Under the pieces are notes generated by a model, which saw only the letters and a program-made list of their open reading frames with translations, was not told the DNA's origin and ran no database searches. Shown here piece by piece: positions 55,594-64,000 of a stretch of 64,000 bases of DNA. A program made the translations under genes and the position numbers. This DNA is from Scytolyngbya sp. HA4215-MV1 (GTDB taxonomy: Bacteria > Cyanobacteriota > Cyanobacteriia > Leptolyngbyales > Leptolyngbyaceae). The stretch is taken from positions 232,803-296,802 of the forward strand of contig JAHHIA010000008.1 in assembly GCA_019359045.1 (NCBI GenBank), in the 5' to 3' direction. The first letter of the stretch is position 1. Each line of letters begins with the position of its first letter.

Positions 55594-56820
55594 TTACACT
55601 CGCTGTACACGACCGCTGGCAATGAGCCAATCATCGACCTGTCGAAGTGCCCATTGCCAGGTGGCATAGCCATTGGGATTGAGGTGTAACCCATCGGTGG
55701 TCAGCTCTGGTCGCATTCTGCCAGTGGCGTCGGCAAAGTAGGGATGGAGGTTCAAAAAATTAACCCCTTCTCGATCGGTAATGGTAGCCAGTTGCTCATT
55801 CAATCGCCAGATGCGAGCATTGGCGACCTTGCTGCCATCCGTGGGCAAAATTGACTGGACAATAATTTGGGCTTGGGGATGAGCTTGTCGCAATTTCCGC
55901 ATGATTTGGCGCAGATTCGTCAGCACTTCGTCATCCGTTGCACCTTGTTTCAGATCGTTAATGCCTGCCATGACGTAAATCGTGTCGGGGCGGGTTTGGG
56001 CAAATGCTGCAAGTCGGCTCAAAATACCGCGCGTGTTGTCGCCAGAAATGCCCTGATTGAGCCAAAGTTGCCCTTGAGGTAAGCGATCGGATGGGTACCA
56101 TTGGCTAATCGAATCTCCCACCAGAACTGATAAGCGATTGTTGCCTTGTCCTCTGGCAACCGCTCTAGCTTCCAAACTGAGCAGGCTTTTCCACTGGGTA
56201 TAGCTGGGTTTTTGGGTTGCCTTGCTCCAGATGGACTGAAAACTGTTCGCGGGAAGGCGTGTGTAAAGTTTGCCTTGCCTCAGTGCAACGAGGCGCTGGG
56301 CATACAGTTGGCTCCCCGATCGTGGCGAGATCGCAGAAACGGTTGCTGCATCCGGTGTGTGGAATTCGGCAGGTTGGCTACCCTCGCTGGATGGAGCAGA
56401 AATAGGCTGAATCTCCGTAGGAGAGGGTTGTCGTGTGGATCGAGGGGCTTCTGCTGAAGGCAGGGCAAACTCATCCTTGCCGGGTGGAGGCGTGAGCAAG
56501 GGGTCGGGTGTATTTTGACGGTTGGTTACGGTGAACCATTTTCGCGTGAGGGCTTGAGCTTTTTGGGCAGAACCCTGGCTATATTCGGGTGTTGCAATTT
56601 CAATGCTGGGTGCGGTCTTGTGATTAATTTTGACCTGAGTGGCTTTGGCTGATTCTGGATGTGCTTGTGTGGGTTGGGTGCCCACCTGTGCAAGAAATTG
56701 CTCCAACAATGCCCACTGAAAAACTTGCCCGTCGATAAACATAGCTACAGCTAAATCGTGTTTGCTGAAAAGCAGGTCAAATTCTTTACCTACTTCTTTA
56801 ATTACTGACAGCCAATGCAC
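55594..56820 (-). CDS. SGNH/GDSL-type esterase with N-terminal extension
   Basis: A 408-residue protein with a GTG start at 56820. Residues 1-50 form a small hydrophobic-helical domain (FDLLFSKHDLAVAMFIDGQVFQWALLEQFLAQV), and 51-190 a Pro/Ser/Thr-rich linker. The C-terminal 200 residues are an SGNH hydrolase: VLVGDSISQW (Ser), QGISGDNTRG (Gly), VMAGINDLKQG (Asn) and DGLHLNPNGY (Asp/His). The family de-acylates lipids, sugars or peptidoglycan; the substrate is not evident. No signal peptide is seen, unlike many polysaccharide esterases. Confidence 0.83.
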   Translation of the reverse strand: MHWLSVIKEVGKEFDLLFSKHDLAVAMFIDGQVFQWALLEQFLAQVGTQPTQAHPESAKATQVKINHKTAPSIEIATPEYSQGSAQKAQALTRKWFTVTNRQNTPDPLLTPPPGKDEFALPSAEAPRSTRQPSPTEIQPISAPSSEGSQPAEFHTPDAATVSAISPRSGSQLYAQRLVALRQGKLYTRLPANSFQSIWSKATQKPSYTQWKSLLSLEARAVARGQGNNRLSVLVGDSISQWYPSDRLPQGQLWLNQGISGDNTRGILSRLAAFAQTRPDTIYVMAGINDLKQGATDDEVLTNLRQIMRKLRQAHPQAQIIVQSILPTDGSKVANARIWRLNEQLATITDREGVNFLNLHPYFADATGRMRPELTTDGLHLNPNGYATWQWALRQVDDWLIASGRVQRV

Positions 56821-57061
56821 GGATGGTCAGGATAGTTTATCGATAAAGTTTTATGAGTTAGACGATCGCTCACTAAACTAATTCTCGACCAAATCCCAAC
56901 GATCACCAGTGCTCAGCTAATTTTGTGGTTGGCTGATGGGCTTGTAAAACAGCTTCTTCAGTTGTGAGTATCGTGGGTAACTGGTCACTCGTTCTAATCG
57001 GGTTCAGGCAAGCGGTAGAATGAGTAGAAACGCTTATCTCAGTCCCCTGCCAGAGAACACA

Positions 57062-58132
57062 ATGCTTGAGACCCTTGATGCCAGCACCGTGCTGGAAGTT
57101 TTACGACCTGTGCAAGATCCGGAACTCCGCAAAAGCTTGGTCGAGTTAAATATGATCCGCAATGTGGCAATCGACCAGGGCAATGTCAGCTTTACCCTGG
57201 TATTGACCACGCCTGCTTGTCCCTTACGCGAATTTATTGTGGAGGACTGCCAGAAAGCAGTGCGATCTTTGCCCGGAGTGCAGGATGTTAAGGTAGAAGT
57301 GACGGCTGAAACACCTAAACAGAAAGAATTACCCGATCGCGCCGGGATTGCAGGGGTTAAGAATATTCTGGCGATCTCCAGCGGCAAAGGTGGGGTTGGC
57401 AAAACTACCGTTTCTGTGAATGTTGCTGTTGCCCTGGCTCAAGCAGGCGCAAAAGTTGGCATGATCGATGCCGATATCTATGGTCCCAATGTTCCTATGA
57501 TGTTGGGGTTGGCAGATGCCAAAGTGATGGTACGGCAGGGCGCCCAAGGAGAGGTGCTGGAACCTGCCTTTAACCATGGGGTTAAGCTCGTTTCCATGGG
57601 CTTTCTGATCGATCGCGATCAGCCTGTGGTGTGGCGCGGTCCCATGCTGAATGGTGTGATCCGCCAATTTCTCTACCAGGTTGAATGGGGTGAACTGGAC
57701 TATTTGATTGTAGATATGCCACCGGGTACTGGGGATGCTCAACTGACTCTAACCCAGGCTGTACCTATGGCAGGTGCCATCATTGTAACTACGCCTCAAA
57801 ACGTTGCGTTGCTGGATGCACGCAAAGGTTTGAAGATGTTCCAGCAAATGGGAGTCGCTGTGTTAGGCATTGTCGAGAACATGAGCTACTTTATTCCCCC
57901 CGACATGCCTGACAAGCAGTACGACATTTTTGGCTCTGGTGGTGGTGAAAAAACTGCTCAGGAATTGCAAGTGCCACTTTTGGGATGTGTTCCGCTGGAA
58001 ATTCCCTTGCGGGAGGGTGGAGATCGCGGCGTTCCGATTGTGGTTGCTGAACCCGATTCGGCTTCTGCTAAGGCGCTGAAAGCGATCGCTGAGCGCATTG
58101 CCGGAAAAGTTTCGATCGCAGCCTTGACATAA
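57062..58132 (+). CDS. Mrp/ApbC-family iron-sulfur carrier ATPase
   Basis: A 356-residue P-loop ATPase for Fe-S cluster delivery. An N-terminal MIP18/DUF59 domain (VLEVLRPVQDPELRKSLVELNMI, to about residue 90) precedes the ATPase with Walker A ISSGKGGVGKTT, DADIYGPN, and DMPPGTGDAQLT. The conserved cluster-binding CxxC of many Mrp proteins is not seen. The start is ATG 57062, which gives the usual MLETLDAS N-terminus; ATG 57020 would add 14 residues. rodA follows after 98 bases on the same strand. Confidence 0.9.
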   Translation: MLETLDASTVLEVLRPVQDPELRKSLVELNMIRNVAIDQGNVSFTLVLTTPACPLREFIVEDCQKAVRSLPGVQDVKVEVTAETPKQKELPDRAGIAGVKNILAISSGKGGVGKTTVSVNVAVALAQAGAKVGMIDADIYGPNVPMMLGLADAKVMVRQGAQGEVLEPAFNHGVKLVSMGFLIDRDQPVVWRGPMLNGVIRQFLYQVEWGELDYLIVDMPPGTGDAQLTLTQAVPMAGAIIVTTPQNVALLDARKGLKMFQQMGVAVLGIVENMSYFIPPDMPDKQYDIFGSGGGEKTAQELQVPLLGCVPLEIPLREGGDRGVPIVVAEPDSASAKALKAIAERIAGKVSIAALT

Positions 58133-58230
58133 TGTCAGGATTGGGTACTTGACGAGGTGTAATAGAATTTTGTGTTACTTTCTGAAATGATCCACACTGG
58201 CTCTCTTTTGCTCGTTTAAGTCTTTAAAAC

Positions 58231-59484
58231 ATGTTTCGACCTTGGTCCCCTTTTCGGCGTTGGAAATTTCTCATACAGCCATGGCAAGAAATGGACTGGT
58301 CCTTACTAGGGCTAGTGATCGGCATGACGATTTTGGGTGGCGTCATGATCCGGAGTGTTGAGCTAAACCAGGGCTGGACTGACTGGTGGCAGCACTGGGT
58401 CACGGGATTGGTTGGGTTGGCGTGTTGTCTAGCGATCGCGCGCTGGCGCTACGATAACTTACTCCGTTGGTACTGGCTGATCTATGCCTTAACCAACCTC
58501 TCTCTCCTGATTGTCATGTTTTTGGGGACAGAAGAGTTAGGAGCGCAGCGATGGCTCAGCATCGCTGGGTTTAATATTCAGCCTTCCGAGTTTGCCAAAC
58601 TGGGGATCATCATTACGATCGCTGCGGTTCTCAACGAGCAAACAGCTTCTACGATTCCGGCTGCCCTAAAGACCCTAGCAATCACAGCCGTACCCTGGCT
58701 ATTTGTCTTTTTGGAACCGAACCTGGGAACTTCTCTCGTTTTTGGTTCCATCACCATGGGGATGCTGTATTGGGGCAATGCCAATCCAGGTTGGTTGATC
58801 CTGCTGCTTTCGCCGTTTATTTCTGCCATCGTTTTTAATGCCTCGATCCCTTTTTGGATGATTTGGGTCCTCTTGATGGGGGTGATCGCCTGGCGGACTT
58901 TGCCCTGGGTCAGGTCAGGAACTTTGGCAGCGCTTGCCGTTAACCTGATTGCGGGAGGATTGGGTCACGTTTTATGGGGATTACTCAAACCTTATCAAAA
59001 GGCGCGAGTAACGCTTTTTCTTAACCCGGATCTCGATCCTCTGGGGGGTGGCTATCACCTCATCCAATCACGAATTGCGATCGGGGCTGGGGAACTGGTG
59101 GGTCGGGGGTTAAATAAGGGCACCCAGACTCAGCTCAACTTTATTCCTGAACAGCATACGGACTTTATTTTTACGGCGATCGGAGAAGAATTGGGCTTTA
59201 TTGGTGCCGTTCTGGTTTTGATTGGCTTCTGGCTCATTTGCTTGCGCCTGGTGATCATTGCTCAAAATGCAAAAGATAACTTTGGTTCATTAATCGCGAT
59301 CGGGGTTCTGTCGATGGTCGTATTCCAAACTGTGATTAATATTGGGATGACGATCGGACTATCTCCAGTGACTGGGATTCCCCTACCCTGGCTCAGCTAT
59401 GGACGATCGGCATTGTTGATGAATTTTCTAGCGATCGGGTTAGTTGAATCAGTCGCCAATCATCGACAGCGATTGAGATTTTGA
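58231..59484 (+). CDS. rodA: Peptidoglycan glycosyltransferase RodA (SEDS family)
   Basis: A 417-residue, ten-helix SEDS protein that polymerises peptidoglycan for cell elongation with a partner PBP2. SEDS hallmarks: AQRWLSIAGFNIQPSEFAKLGII, HTDFIFTAIGEELGFIGA and TGIPLPWLSYGRSALLMNFLAIGL. The ATG at 58231 gives MFRPWSPFRRW, a typical start. It shares the wall-synthesis role with the class A PBP at 9.8 kb, though far from it. Confidence 0.93.
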   Translation: MFRPWSPFRRWKFLIQPWQEMDWSLLGLVIGMTILGGVMIRSVELNQGWTDWWQHWVTGLVGLACCLAIARWRYDNLLRWYWLIYALTNLSLLIVMFLGTEELGAQRWLSIAGFNIQPSEFAKLGIIITIAAVLNEQTASTIPAALKTLAITAVPWLFVFLEPNLGTSLVFGSITMGMLYWGNANPGWLILLLSPFISAIVFNASIPFWMIWVLLMGVIAWRTLPWVRSGTLAALAVNLIAGGLGHVLWGLLKPYQKARVTLFLNPDLDPLGGGYHLIQSRIAIGAGELVGRGLNKGTQTQLNFIPEQHTDFIFTAIGEELGFIGAVLVLIGFWLICLRLVIIAQNAKDNFGSLIAIGVLSMVVFQTVINIGMTIGLSPVTGIPLPWLSYGRSALLMNFLAIGLVESVANHRQRLRF

Positions 59485-59587
59485 TTGAAAATTTAGAACT
59501 CTTAGGAGGGTTCGTTTGTCCATCAAGCAGTATAACGAGGGTGCTATTCGGTGTAGGTCTACCGATGCTTTTAGCCCAACCATGCTG

Positions 59588-61261
59588 TTACTTCTTGATG
59601 GCTCCAAGATTGAGCACTTGTTGAGTTTGTAGGGCAAATTTCCGGGTAATTAAGACCCAGTTTTCGGCTTCTCCTAACACTTTCACCTGTTTCAGGGGCA
59701 GATTTGCCAAAGCTGGTTTCCCAATTAAGACGTATGGGTTAGCTGTTTGCCAATATTGTTGAAGTTTGGCTGGCTCAGCCGGAATAATCTGACGATCGCT
59801 ATAAAAATCGAGAGAAGGACGATAGTACGGGTAAGACGTGTAAATCACCTGCTTTGCAGGGGTTTTTGCTTGCACGATCGCAGCAACGGGTTTAACTGGA
59901 TATGCTTCAGCGAGTTCCCAAACCCAGTGCTCAGAATTAACCAGTAACAGTAACGAAACATAGCTTCCCCAAATCAAAACTGCAACGAATTGGGAATCCC
60001 TTTTGATTGCCAAAACTGCTGCGACAGTCATCATGAAGGCAACCGATGCCAGCATAATCTGCAAATTTGGGTCAAAGGGAGTACTCAGGCTTAAGAAAAT
60101 ACACCCTCCCCATCCCACCAGTGCTAAGAGGATAAAAATTCCAATCAAAACACGAAAAAAGATTTTGGACTTAGCTCGATACGCTCCCGAAAATGTTGAT
60201 TCTTGCCAAACTTCGGCAAGTTGTGCTCCTGCAATTAAGGCTAAAGCGGGATAGATGGGCAACACATACCAGGGTAATTTCGTTCCCATTGCAGAGATAA
60301 CCGTTAAGTAGATGCTACTCCAGACCAAAACAAGTTTTGCCCAACTCAAAGTGCGGTTTTCCCAAGCTAGACGAAAACCCTGCGGTAAAAACAATAGCCA
60401 AGGTAAGGAATACTTCAAAATTTCTAAAATGTAGTACCAGGGAGCACCTCCATGGTTTTCAACCGTTTTCCAGATACGATTGAAAGATTGTTCTTGCAAA
60501 TTTGCTAGTAATTCCTGACTATAACGGAGCCATTGACAGCTATACCAAGCGATCGCTGGGGCACTTCCGATCGCAATGCCGATCCACAAATAGGTTGAAG
60601 TCAGCAATCGAGGCGTATCCAGCACCACAAATAAGAGGGCGATTGCACCCAGCAATAAACCAAGGATTCCTTTGGTTAGACAAATCAGCCCAAACCCAAT
60701 TCCTGCTCCCAATCCCCAACGCAAATCCCGTCGTGATCGCAGCAGACAAAATAGCATTCCTACAAAAAAACAAAGCACTGCGCCATCCAACATGGCTAAT
60801 CGCCCATTGCGAACCACAGGCAGTAAAGTCAGATAAACCATTGCAGAAAACAAGGCTTGAGTTCGGCGAGGAAAGATTTCTCGACCAATGCCATACAGCA
60901 AAGGGACAGAAAGAGCAGTCAGACTTGCTCCGGGTAAGCGTGTAGTCCACTCATTTACCCCACCGATCGCATAAACCCCTGCAATCAACCAATGCATCAA
61001 CGGCGGTTTATTGAGATAAGGTGCTCCTTGAATGGTTGGGTAAAGCCACCTCAGAGATTCAAAAGGAGTACGCCAAAGTTCGCGTGCTACCTGGGCCACA
61101 ATTCCCTCGTCCCAATCTCGCAGCGGTAATTTACCCAGGCTTGTTCCATACAAGACCATTGCCGCTACTAGCAGCACCACAACCCAAAAGCGATCAATGA
61201 GTGCTTCACTGCGAAAATCCCAATCTTTGGAACGAATCCAAGCAAAGTTTCGATGAGTCAT
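59588..61261 (-). CDS. Glycosyltransferase family 39-like membrane protein (ArnT-like)
   Basis: A 557-residue protein with about twelve hydrophobic helices. After the first helix comes LPLRDWDEGIVAQVARELWRTP, the acidic periplasmic loop of GT39/ArnT-type transferases with the catalytic Asp/Glu. MHWLIAGVYAIGGVNEWTTRLPGAS is also typical. Such enzymes transfer a lipid-phosphate-linked sugar to a lipid or protein. The C-terminal domain (about 440-557) is soluble and strand-rich. Donor and acceptor are unknown. It is convergent with rodA. Confidence 0.86.
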   Translation of the reverse strand: MTHRNFAWIRSKDWDFRSEALIDRFWVVVLLVAAMVLYGTSLGKLPLRDWDEGIVAQVARELWRTPFESLRWLYPTIQGAPYLNKPPLMHWLIAGVYAIGGVNEWTTRLPGASLTALSVPLLYGIGREIFPRRTQALFSAMVYLTLLPVVRNGRLAMLDGAVLCFFVGMLFCLLRSRRDLRWGLGAGIGFGLICLTKGILGLLLGAIALLFVVLDTPRLLTSTYLWIGIAIGSAPAIAWYSCQWLRYSQELLANLQEQSFNRIWKTVENHGGAPWYYILEILKYSLPWLLFLPQGFRLAWENRTLSWAKLVLVWSSIYLTVISAMGTKLPWYVLPIYPALALIAGAQLAEVWQESTFSGAYRAKSKIFFRVLIGIFILLALVGWGGCIFLSLSTPFDPNLQIMLASVAFMMTVAAVLAIKRDSQFVAVLIWGSYVSLLLLVNSEHWVWELAEAYPVKPVAAIVQAKTPAKQVIYTSYPYYRPSLDFYSDRQIIPAEPAKLQQYWQTANPYVLIGKPALANLPLKQVKVLGEAENWVLITRKFALQTQQVLNLGAIKK

Positions 61262-61591
61262 CCCAATTCAACAATGCACTTGCAACAGTGTATTTAGCCA
61301 TCCTATTTGAATTGTGCCTCAGGATTACACCAGCCCCAGCCTTATAAAATTACTTTCGTTCATTAATTGCTAAAAACATGAACAATGAGTTTATTTAGAA
61401 CAAGAAATAAAAATGAGAAAATAGAATCTTTTTTAAACCAACTTTAGTACTTTTCTAACGACAAAGTTTCATAAAATTTTTATTTTAATCGAGTTATCAA
61501 TCAAAATTTTAATGAATCAAAATTCCCTAAATGTACCTATTAGATGATTCGTGCAAACGACCTAATCTAGTAGACTTCCAGAAGCCATTTC
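61262..61591. other. A/T-rich divergent intergenic region
   Basis: 330 bases between the GT39-like and antiporter genes, strongly A/T-rich from 61340 to 61560. ATCAATCAAAATTTTAATGAATCAAAATTCCC contains short direct repeats of ATCAAAATT. The composition fits divergent promoters; no boxes could be fixed. Confidence 0.35.
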
Positions 61592-62857
61592 ATGGGTCTT
61601 CATATGCAAATTGATATTTATATTTTAAAGCTTTTGGTTGTAGGATTATTGCTTCTGACTGTTACAGTTGGATCGCGAATCATTGCGCGACTACCACTTT
61701 CCTATGCCCTCATTTATCTCATCGTTGGTGTACTGTTAGGACCTTACGGTGTTAACCTCATCCAACTCCAACTTTCTAACGAATGGCTTGAACGGTTATT
61801 TGAAATGGTTGTGATTGTATCTCTATTTAGCTGCGGTATTAAAATGAATCGCCGGCTGAATATCTGGTCATGGCAATCAACCGCCCGTTTGATTGGGATA
61901 TTGATGCCGATTTCAATTTTTGCGATCGCACTAATAGGTCATTGGCTCTTCAACTGGAACTACGGAATTGCCATTCTAATTGGAGCAATCTTAGCACCCA
62001 CTGACCCAGTACTCGCTTCTGAAGTTCAAATCACTCATCCCAATGATAAAAACGAATTGCGATTTGGCTTAACCTCAGAAGGTGGACTGAACGATGCCCT
62101 CGCCTTTCCCTTTGTCTATTTTGGATTGCATTGGATTCAAGACAATCAATGGCAACATTGGATTATCAACTGGTTCAGCATCGACGTAATTTGGGCAATA
62201 CCAACAGGAATTGTGGGGGGCATCCTAGTCACCCAGGGCATTCATTGGCTTGAGCTTAGATTTCGCCAAACCCACGGCGTTGAAGAAGAAATGGATCATT
62301 TGATTGCTCTTGCTAAAATCCTACTCGCCTATTCATTCACTGAAATGATTAATGGTTACGGATTCTTAGCTGTGTTCGTTGCAGGGTTCTCTGTGCGTGC
62401 TGAACCGAAACTACAGCCTGAAACCAGAATATCTCAACTCAGGTTTACTGAGCAGGTTGAAAAACTTCTAGAAGTCGGCACGATTCTCCTTTTAGGCTCT
62501 TTATTAAGAATTGAACCTATTTTAAAGTATGCTGAGGCTGCTTTCATAATTGCTGGGCTGCTTTTCTTTGCTATCCGCCCGATTGGCGCTTGGCTCAGTA
62601 CAACTGGAGATCGATTAAACCCGGCAACTCGACTTCTGTTTGGTTGGTTTGGCATTCGAGGTATCGGCTCACTTTATTACCTCGCCTATGTACTAAAAGA
62701 AGATATTCCCGAATCTAACAAAGCACTAATCAGCTGGGTCACACTGATCATAGTCACCATTTCTATAATTCTGCATGGAGTCACTACAACTCCAATTATG
62801 AAATGGTATGAGAACTACTTGAATAAAAAATATCAATCCTTAAAACTGAGTGATTAA
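61592..62857 (+). CDS. Cation/proton antiporter (CPA1-type Na+/H+ exchanger)
   Basis: A 421-residue membrane protein with about twelve hydrophobic segments. The ion site is in LIGAILAPTDPVLASEVQ, where TDP and the following acidic region coordinate the cation, and EGGLNDALAFPFVYFGL is the second half. This matches bacterial CPA1 exchangers such as NhaP/NhaK. It should act in Na+ extrusion and pH homeostasis. ATG 61592 is taken as the start; ATG 61604 is the alternative. No regulatory TrkA domain is attached. Confidence 0.87.
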   Translation: MGLHMQIDIYILKLLVVGLLLLTVTVGSRIIARLPLSYALIYLIVGVLLGPYGVNLIQLQLSNEWLERLFEMVVIVSLFSCGIKMNRRLNIWSWQSTARLIGILMPISIFAIALIGHWLFNWNYGIAILIGAILAPTDPVLASEVQITHPNDKNELRFGLTSEGGLNDALAFPFVYFGLHWIQDNQWQHWIINWFSIDVIWAIPTGIVGGILVTQGIHWLELRFRQTHGVEEEMDHLIALAKILLAYSFTEMINGYGFLAVFVAGFSVRAEPKLQPETRISQLRFTEQVEKLLEVGTILLLGSLLRIEPILKYAEAAFIIAGLLFFAIRPIGAWLSTTGDRLNPATRLLFGWFGIRGIGSLYYLAYVLKEDIPESNKALISWVTLIIVTISIILHGVTTTPIMKWYENYLNKKYQSLKLSD

Positions 62858-62947
62858 CAAGTCATTCGCTGTATGTTCTTTCAAAGTCATCTAGATCAAT
62901 GCGATAGCTCTTTACCTCTGGCAATAACATACCTTCCCAGTAATCCC

Positions 62948-63238
62948 TTAAGCAGTGCGATAGTTTTCGTCTATCCAACACCGAGGTAAACTTTCGCCAG
63001 AAGGAAAAATTAAATTTTTCTTGGAAAATGCTTCAGCCTCTTGTTCCTCTTCACCTGCTTGTATTTTCCCATCAATCGTCTCTTCCATTGGATTCAGTAA
63101 GGACTGAATGTCCAAAACCTTGACTAGGGTTCCAGTTTGCTGATCCTGTAAGAACATAAAATTTTCTTCCAAGCGATAAGACCTTAGGACCGCCTTTTTA
63201 CGATCCTGCCCCAGAGTAAAAGCTTCATCCTCACTTAT
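62948..63238 (-). CDS. Small conserved cyanobacterial protein without a clear start
   Basis: The open frame reads back from 62948 to 63238 (97 codons): SEDEAFTLGQDRKKAVLRSYRLEENFMFLQ... ending PRCWIDENYRTA. I recall close relatives in other cyanobacteria, of unknown function, that begin shortly before this point. No ATG, GTG or TTG opens the frame there. The first usable start, TTG 63172, would delete the conserved DRKKAVLRSYR. An ATG at 63240-63242 is just outside in another frame and runs into TGA after three codons, so a one-base change near 63235 could have broken the start. Confidence 0.55.
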   Translation of the reverse strand: MSEDEAFTLGQDRKKAVLRSYRLEENFMFLQDQQTGTLVKVLDIQSLLNPMEETIDGKIQAGEEEQEAEAFSKKNLIFPSGESLPRCWIDENYRTA

Positions 63239-64000
63239 TCATCTATCGATTGGATGACTTGCCATCCGATCAGATAACGCTGCAAACAGTTCTCTTTATG
63301 TAGGGGAGCGTTTTAATTTTAATTTTGATATAGAGACGGATTTTTGATAAATGCCCAACAGGCTTATCCCGATATAGAATTGCCCCTTTGGTTGGGCAGT
63401 CCTAACTGGTTACACGTGGGGGGTGCAGTCAAATTAGTGTCTGTCCTATCTGGACTCTTACCACTTGAGCGATCATGTCAAGCCTGGATATCCTCTCCCA
63501 GTCAACCTTACAGGACAAGAACCTGCTTTTGTCCTCAAAGTCAAGCCGAAGAGATCAAAAAACTAAAGCGTTTTCCACGAAAGAAAATACCCGATATGCG
63601 CAGATCTCCCCTTTGACTCCACTCATGGCGCAATCTCTAGAGGGTAAAGTCTTTGCTGGAAATCTCCTGAATTGAGGAAAGCTGAATACAACTCTCAAAA
63701 TTGCACTAACCAAAACTATGGATATGACCTCTTAAATTTAGATATTCAAAAAATATCCTCTTATGCTATGAAAGCACCTTAAATATTCCTTGAGTACAAT
63801 CTATCTTGCACCCTCAGTATCTGAACTGCTTATTTCATAGGGGTTTCACTAAACAGGCGAATTCTTTCAGAACTTTTTTCTGCAAACCCATTGACAGGTG
63901 CGAAAGGTTTGGATACATTAGGTAAGCGCGGTGAGGGGGAGCGACGCGAAAGCGAAGCGAACCGAGCCGCTTGAACCAAGAAAACAGAATAGTTTGGAAG
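63239..64000. other. Right-end region, no gene supported
   Basis: 762 bases without a credible gene. The stretch 63344-63620 has open frames in two registers (one reading PDIELPLWLGSPNWLH) but no recognisable family, so it could be relic coding sequence. From 63930 the sequence turns into a run of GCGA-type words (GCGACGCGAAAGCGAAGCGAACC), a pattern seen in cyanobacterial intergenic repeats. Confidence 0.4.
63891..63919 (+). promoter_or_regulatory. Candidate sigma-70-type promoter facing right
   Basis: A perfect -35 box TTGACA (63891-63896) is followed after 17 bases by TACATT (63914-63919), four of six matches to the -10 consensus. It points out of the window, so its gene is not visible. 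It is a motif match only. Confidence 0.35.

Noticed and set aside
63344..63616. A 90-codon frame near the right end
   Set aside because: Its start reads plausibly (PDIELPLWLG), but the rest is low-quality and no family is recognised; kept only as possible relic.

Overview
The window looks like chromosome from a filamentous, non-heterocystous-type cyanobacterium (Leptolyngbya-like is my best guess; the species cannot be fixed from sequence alone). The evidence is the many HIP1 octamers GCGATCGC (for example at 9064, 9421 and 61922) and a set of characteristically cyanobacterial genes: cytochrome cM, the NDH-1 subunit NdhS, a DUF1825 protein, a LabA-like NYN protein, a CHASE2-Ser/Thr kinase, an SpkB-like kinase with pentapeptide repeats, a binding-protein/permease fusion of the Bgt type, and Uma2 (DUF820) relics. 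No rRNA, tRNA, CRISPR array, prophage or intact insertion sequence was seen.

Layout. 1-9.8 kb: end of inorganic pyrophosphatase, panD with a metallo-beta-lactamase-fold hydrolase, a TrpD-like protein, a LysR regulator, a TolB-like propeller lipoprotein, a zinc-ribbon Ser/Thr kinase, an HEAGH membrane protein and DUF1825. 9.8-14.6 kb: a class A penicillin-binding protein divergent from tyrS-pyrF and a small secreted protein. 14.7-20.4 kb: a three-gene sugar ABC importer without its ATPase, then the CHASE2 kinase. 21-27.4 kb: LabA-like protein, leuA, a large membrane protein, a methyltransferase and an orphan MalG-type permease. 27.6-30.8 kb: succinate-semialdehyde dehydrogenase followed by a ThDP enzyme, the pair that closes the TCA cycle in cyanobacteria lacking 2-oxoglutarate dehydrogenase. 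31-38 kb: an accessory-looking stretch with a pentapeptide protein carrying a 67-codon hydrophobic hexanucleotide repeat, a DUF2887/Rpn nuclease-like protein carrying a 12-bp tandem repeat, an aminotransferase V, a glycosyltransferase-like protein, a DppB-type permease and a frameshifted Uma2 gene. 38-42 kb: TVP38-type protein, Bgt-type amino-acid transporter, creatininase family. 42-50 kb: cytM, a HAS-barrel protein, ndhS, an SLH/beta-helix surface protein, the SpkB-like kinase and a matrixin-like protease. 50-64 kb: secG, gpmI, an ABC-F ATPase, a Uma2 relic in a direct-repeat-bounded block, an SGNH hydrolase, mrp, rodA, a GT39-like transferase, a Na+/H+ antiporter and a small conserved protein whose start looks broken.

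Most of the window is ordinary core genome organised in short units of one to three genes. The points most worth a second look are the expandable (Ala-Val)n membrane segment at 31270-31470 and its repeat-bearing neighbour, the duplicated start site of tyrS, the two decayed Uma2 genes, several long perfect intergenic inverted repeats (9260-9300, 11837-11945, 44994-45181, 46928-47018), and incomplete transporters that imply partners elsewhere. All domain names rest on reading motifs by eye and recalled family resemblance; no search was run.
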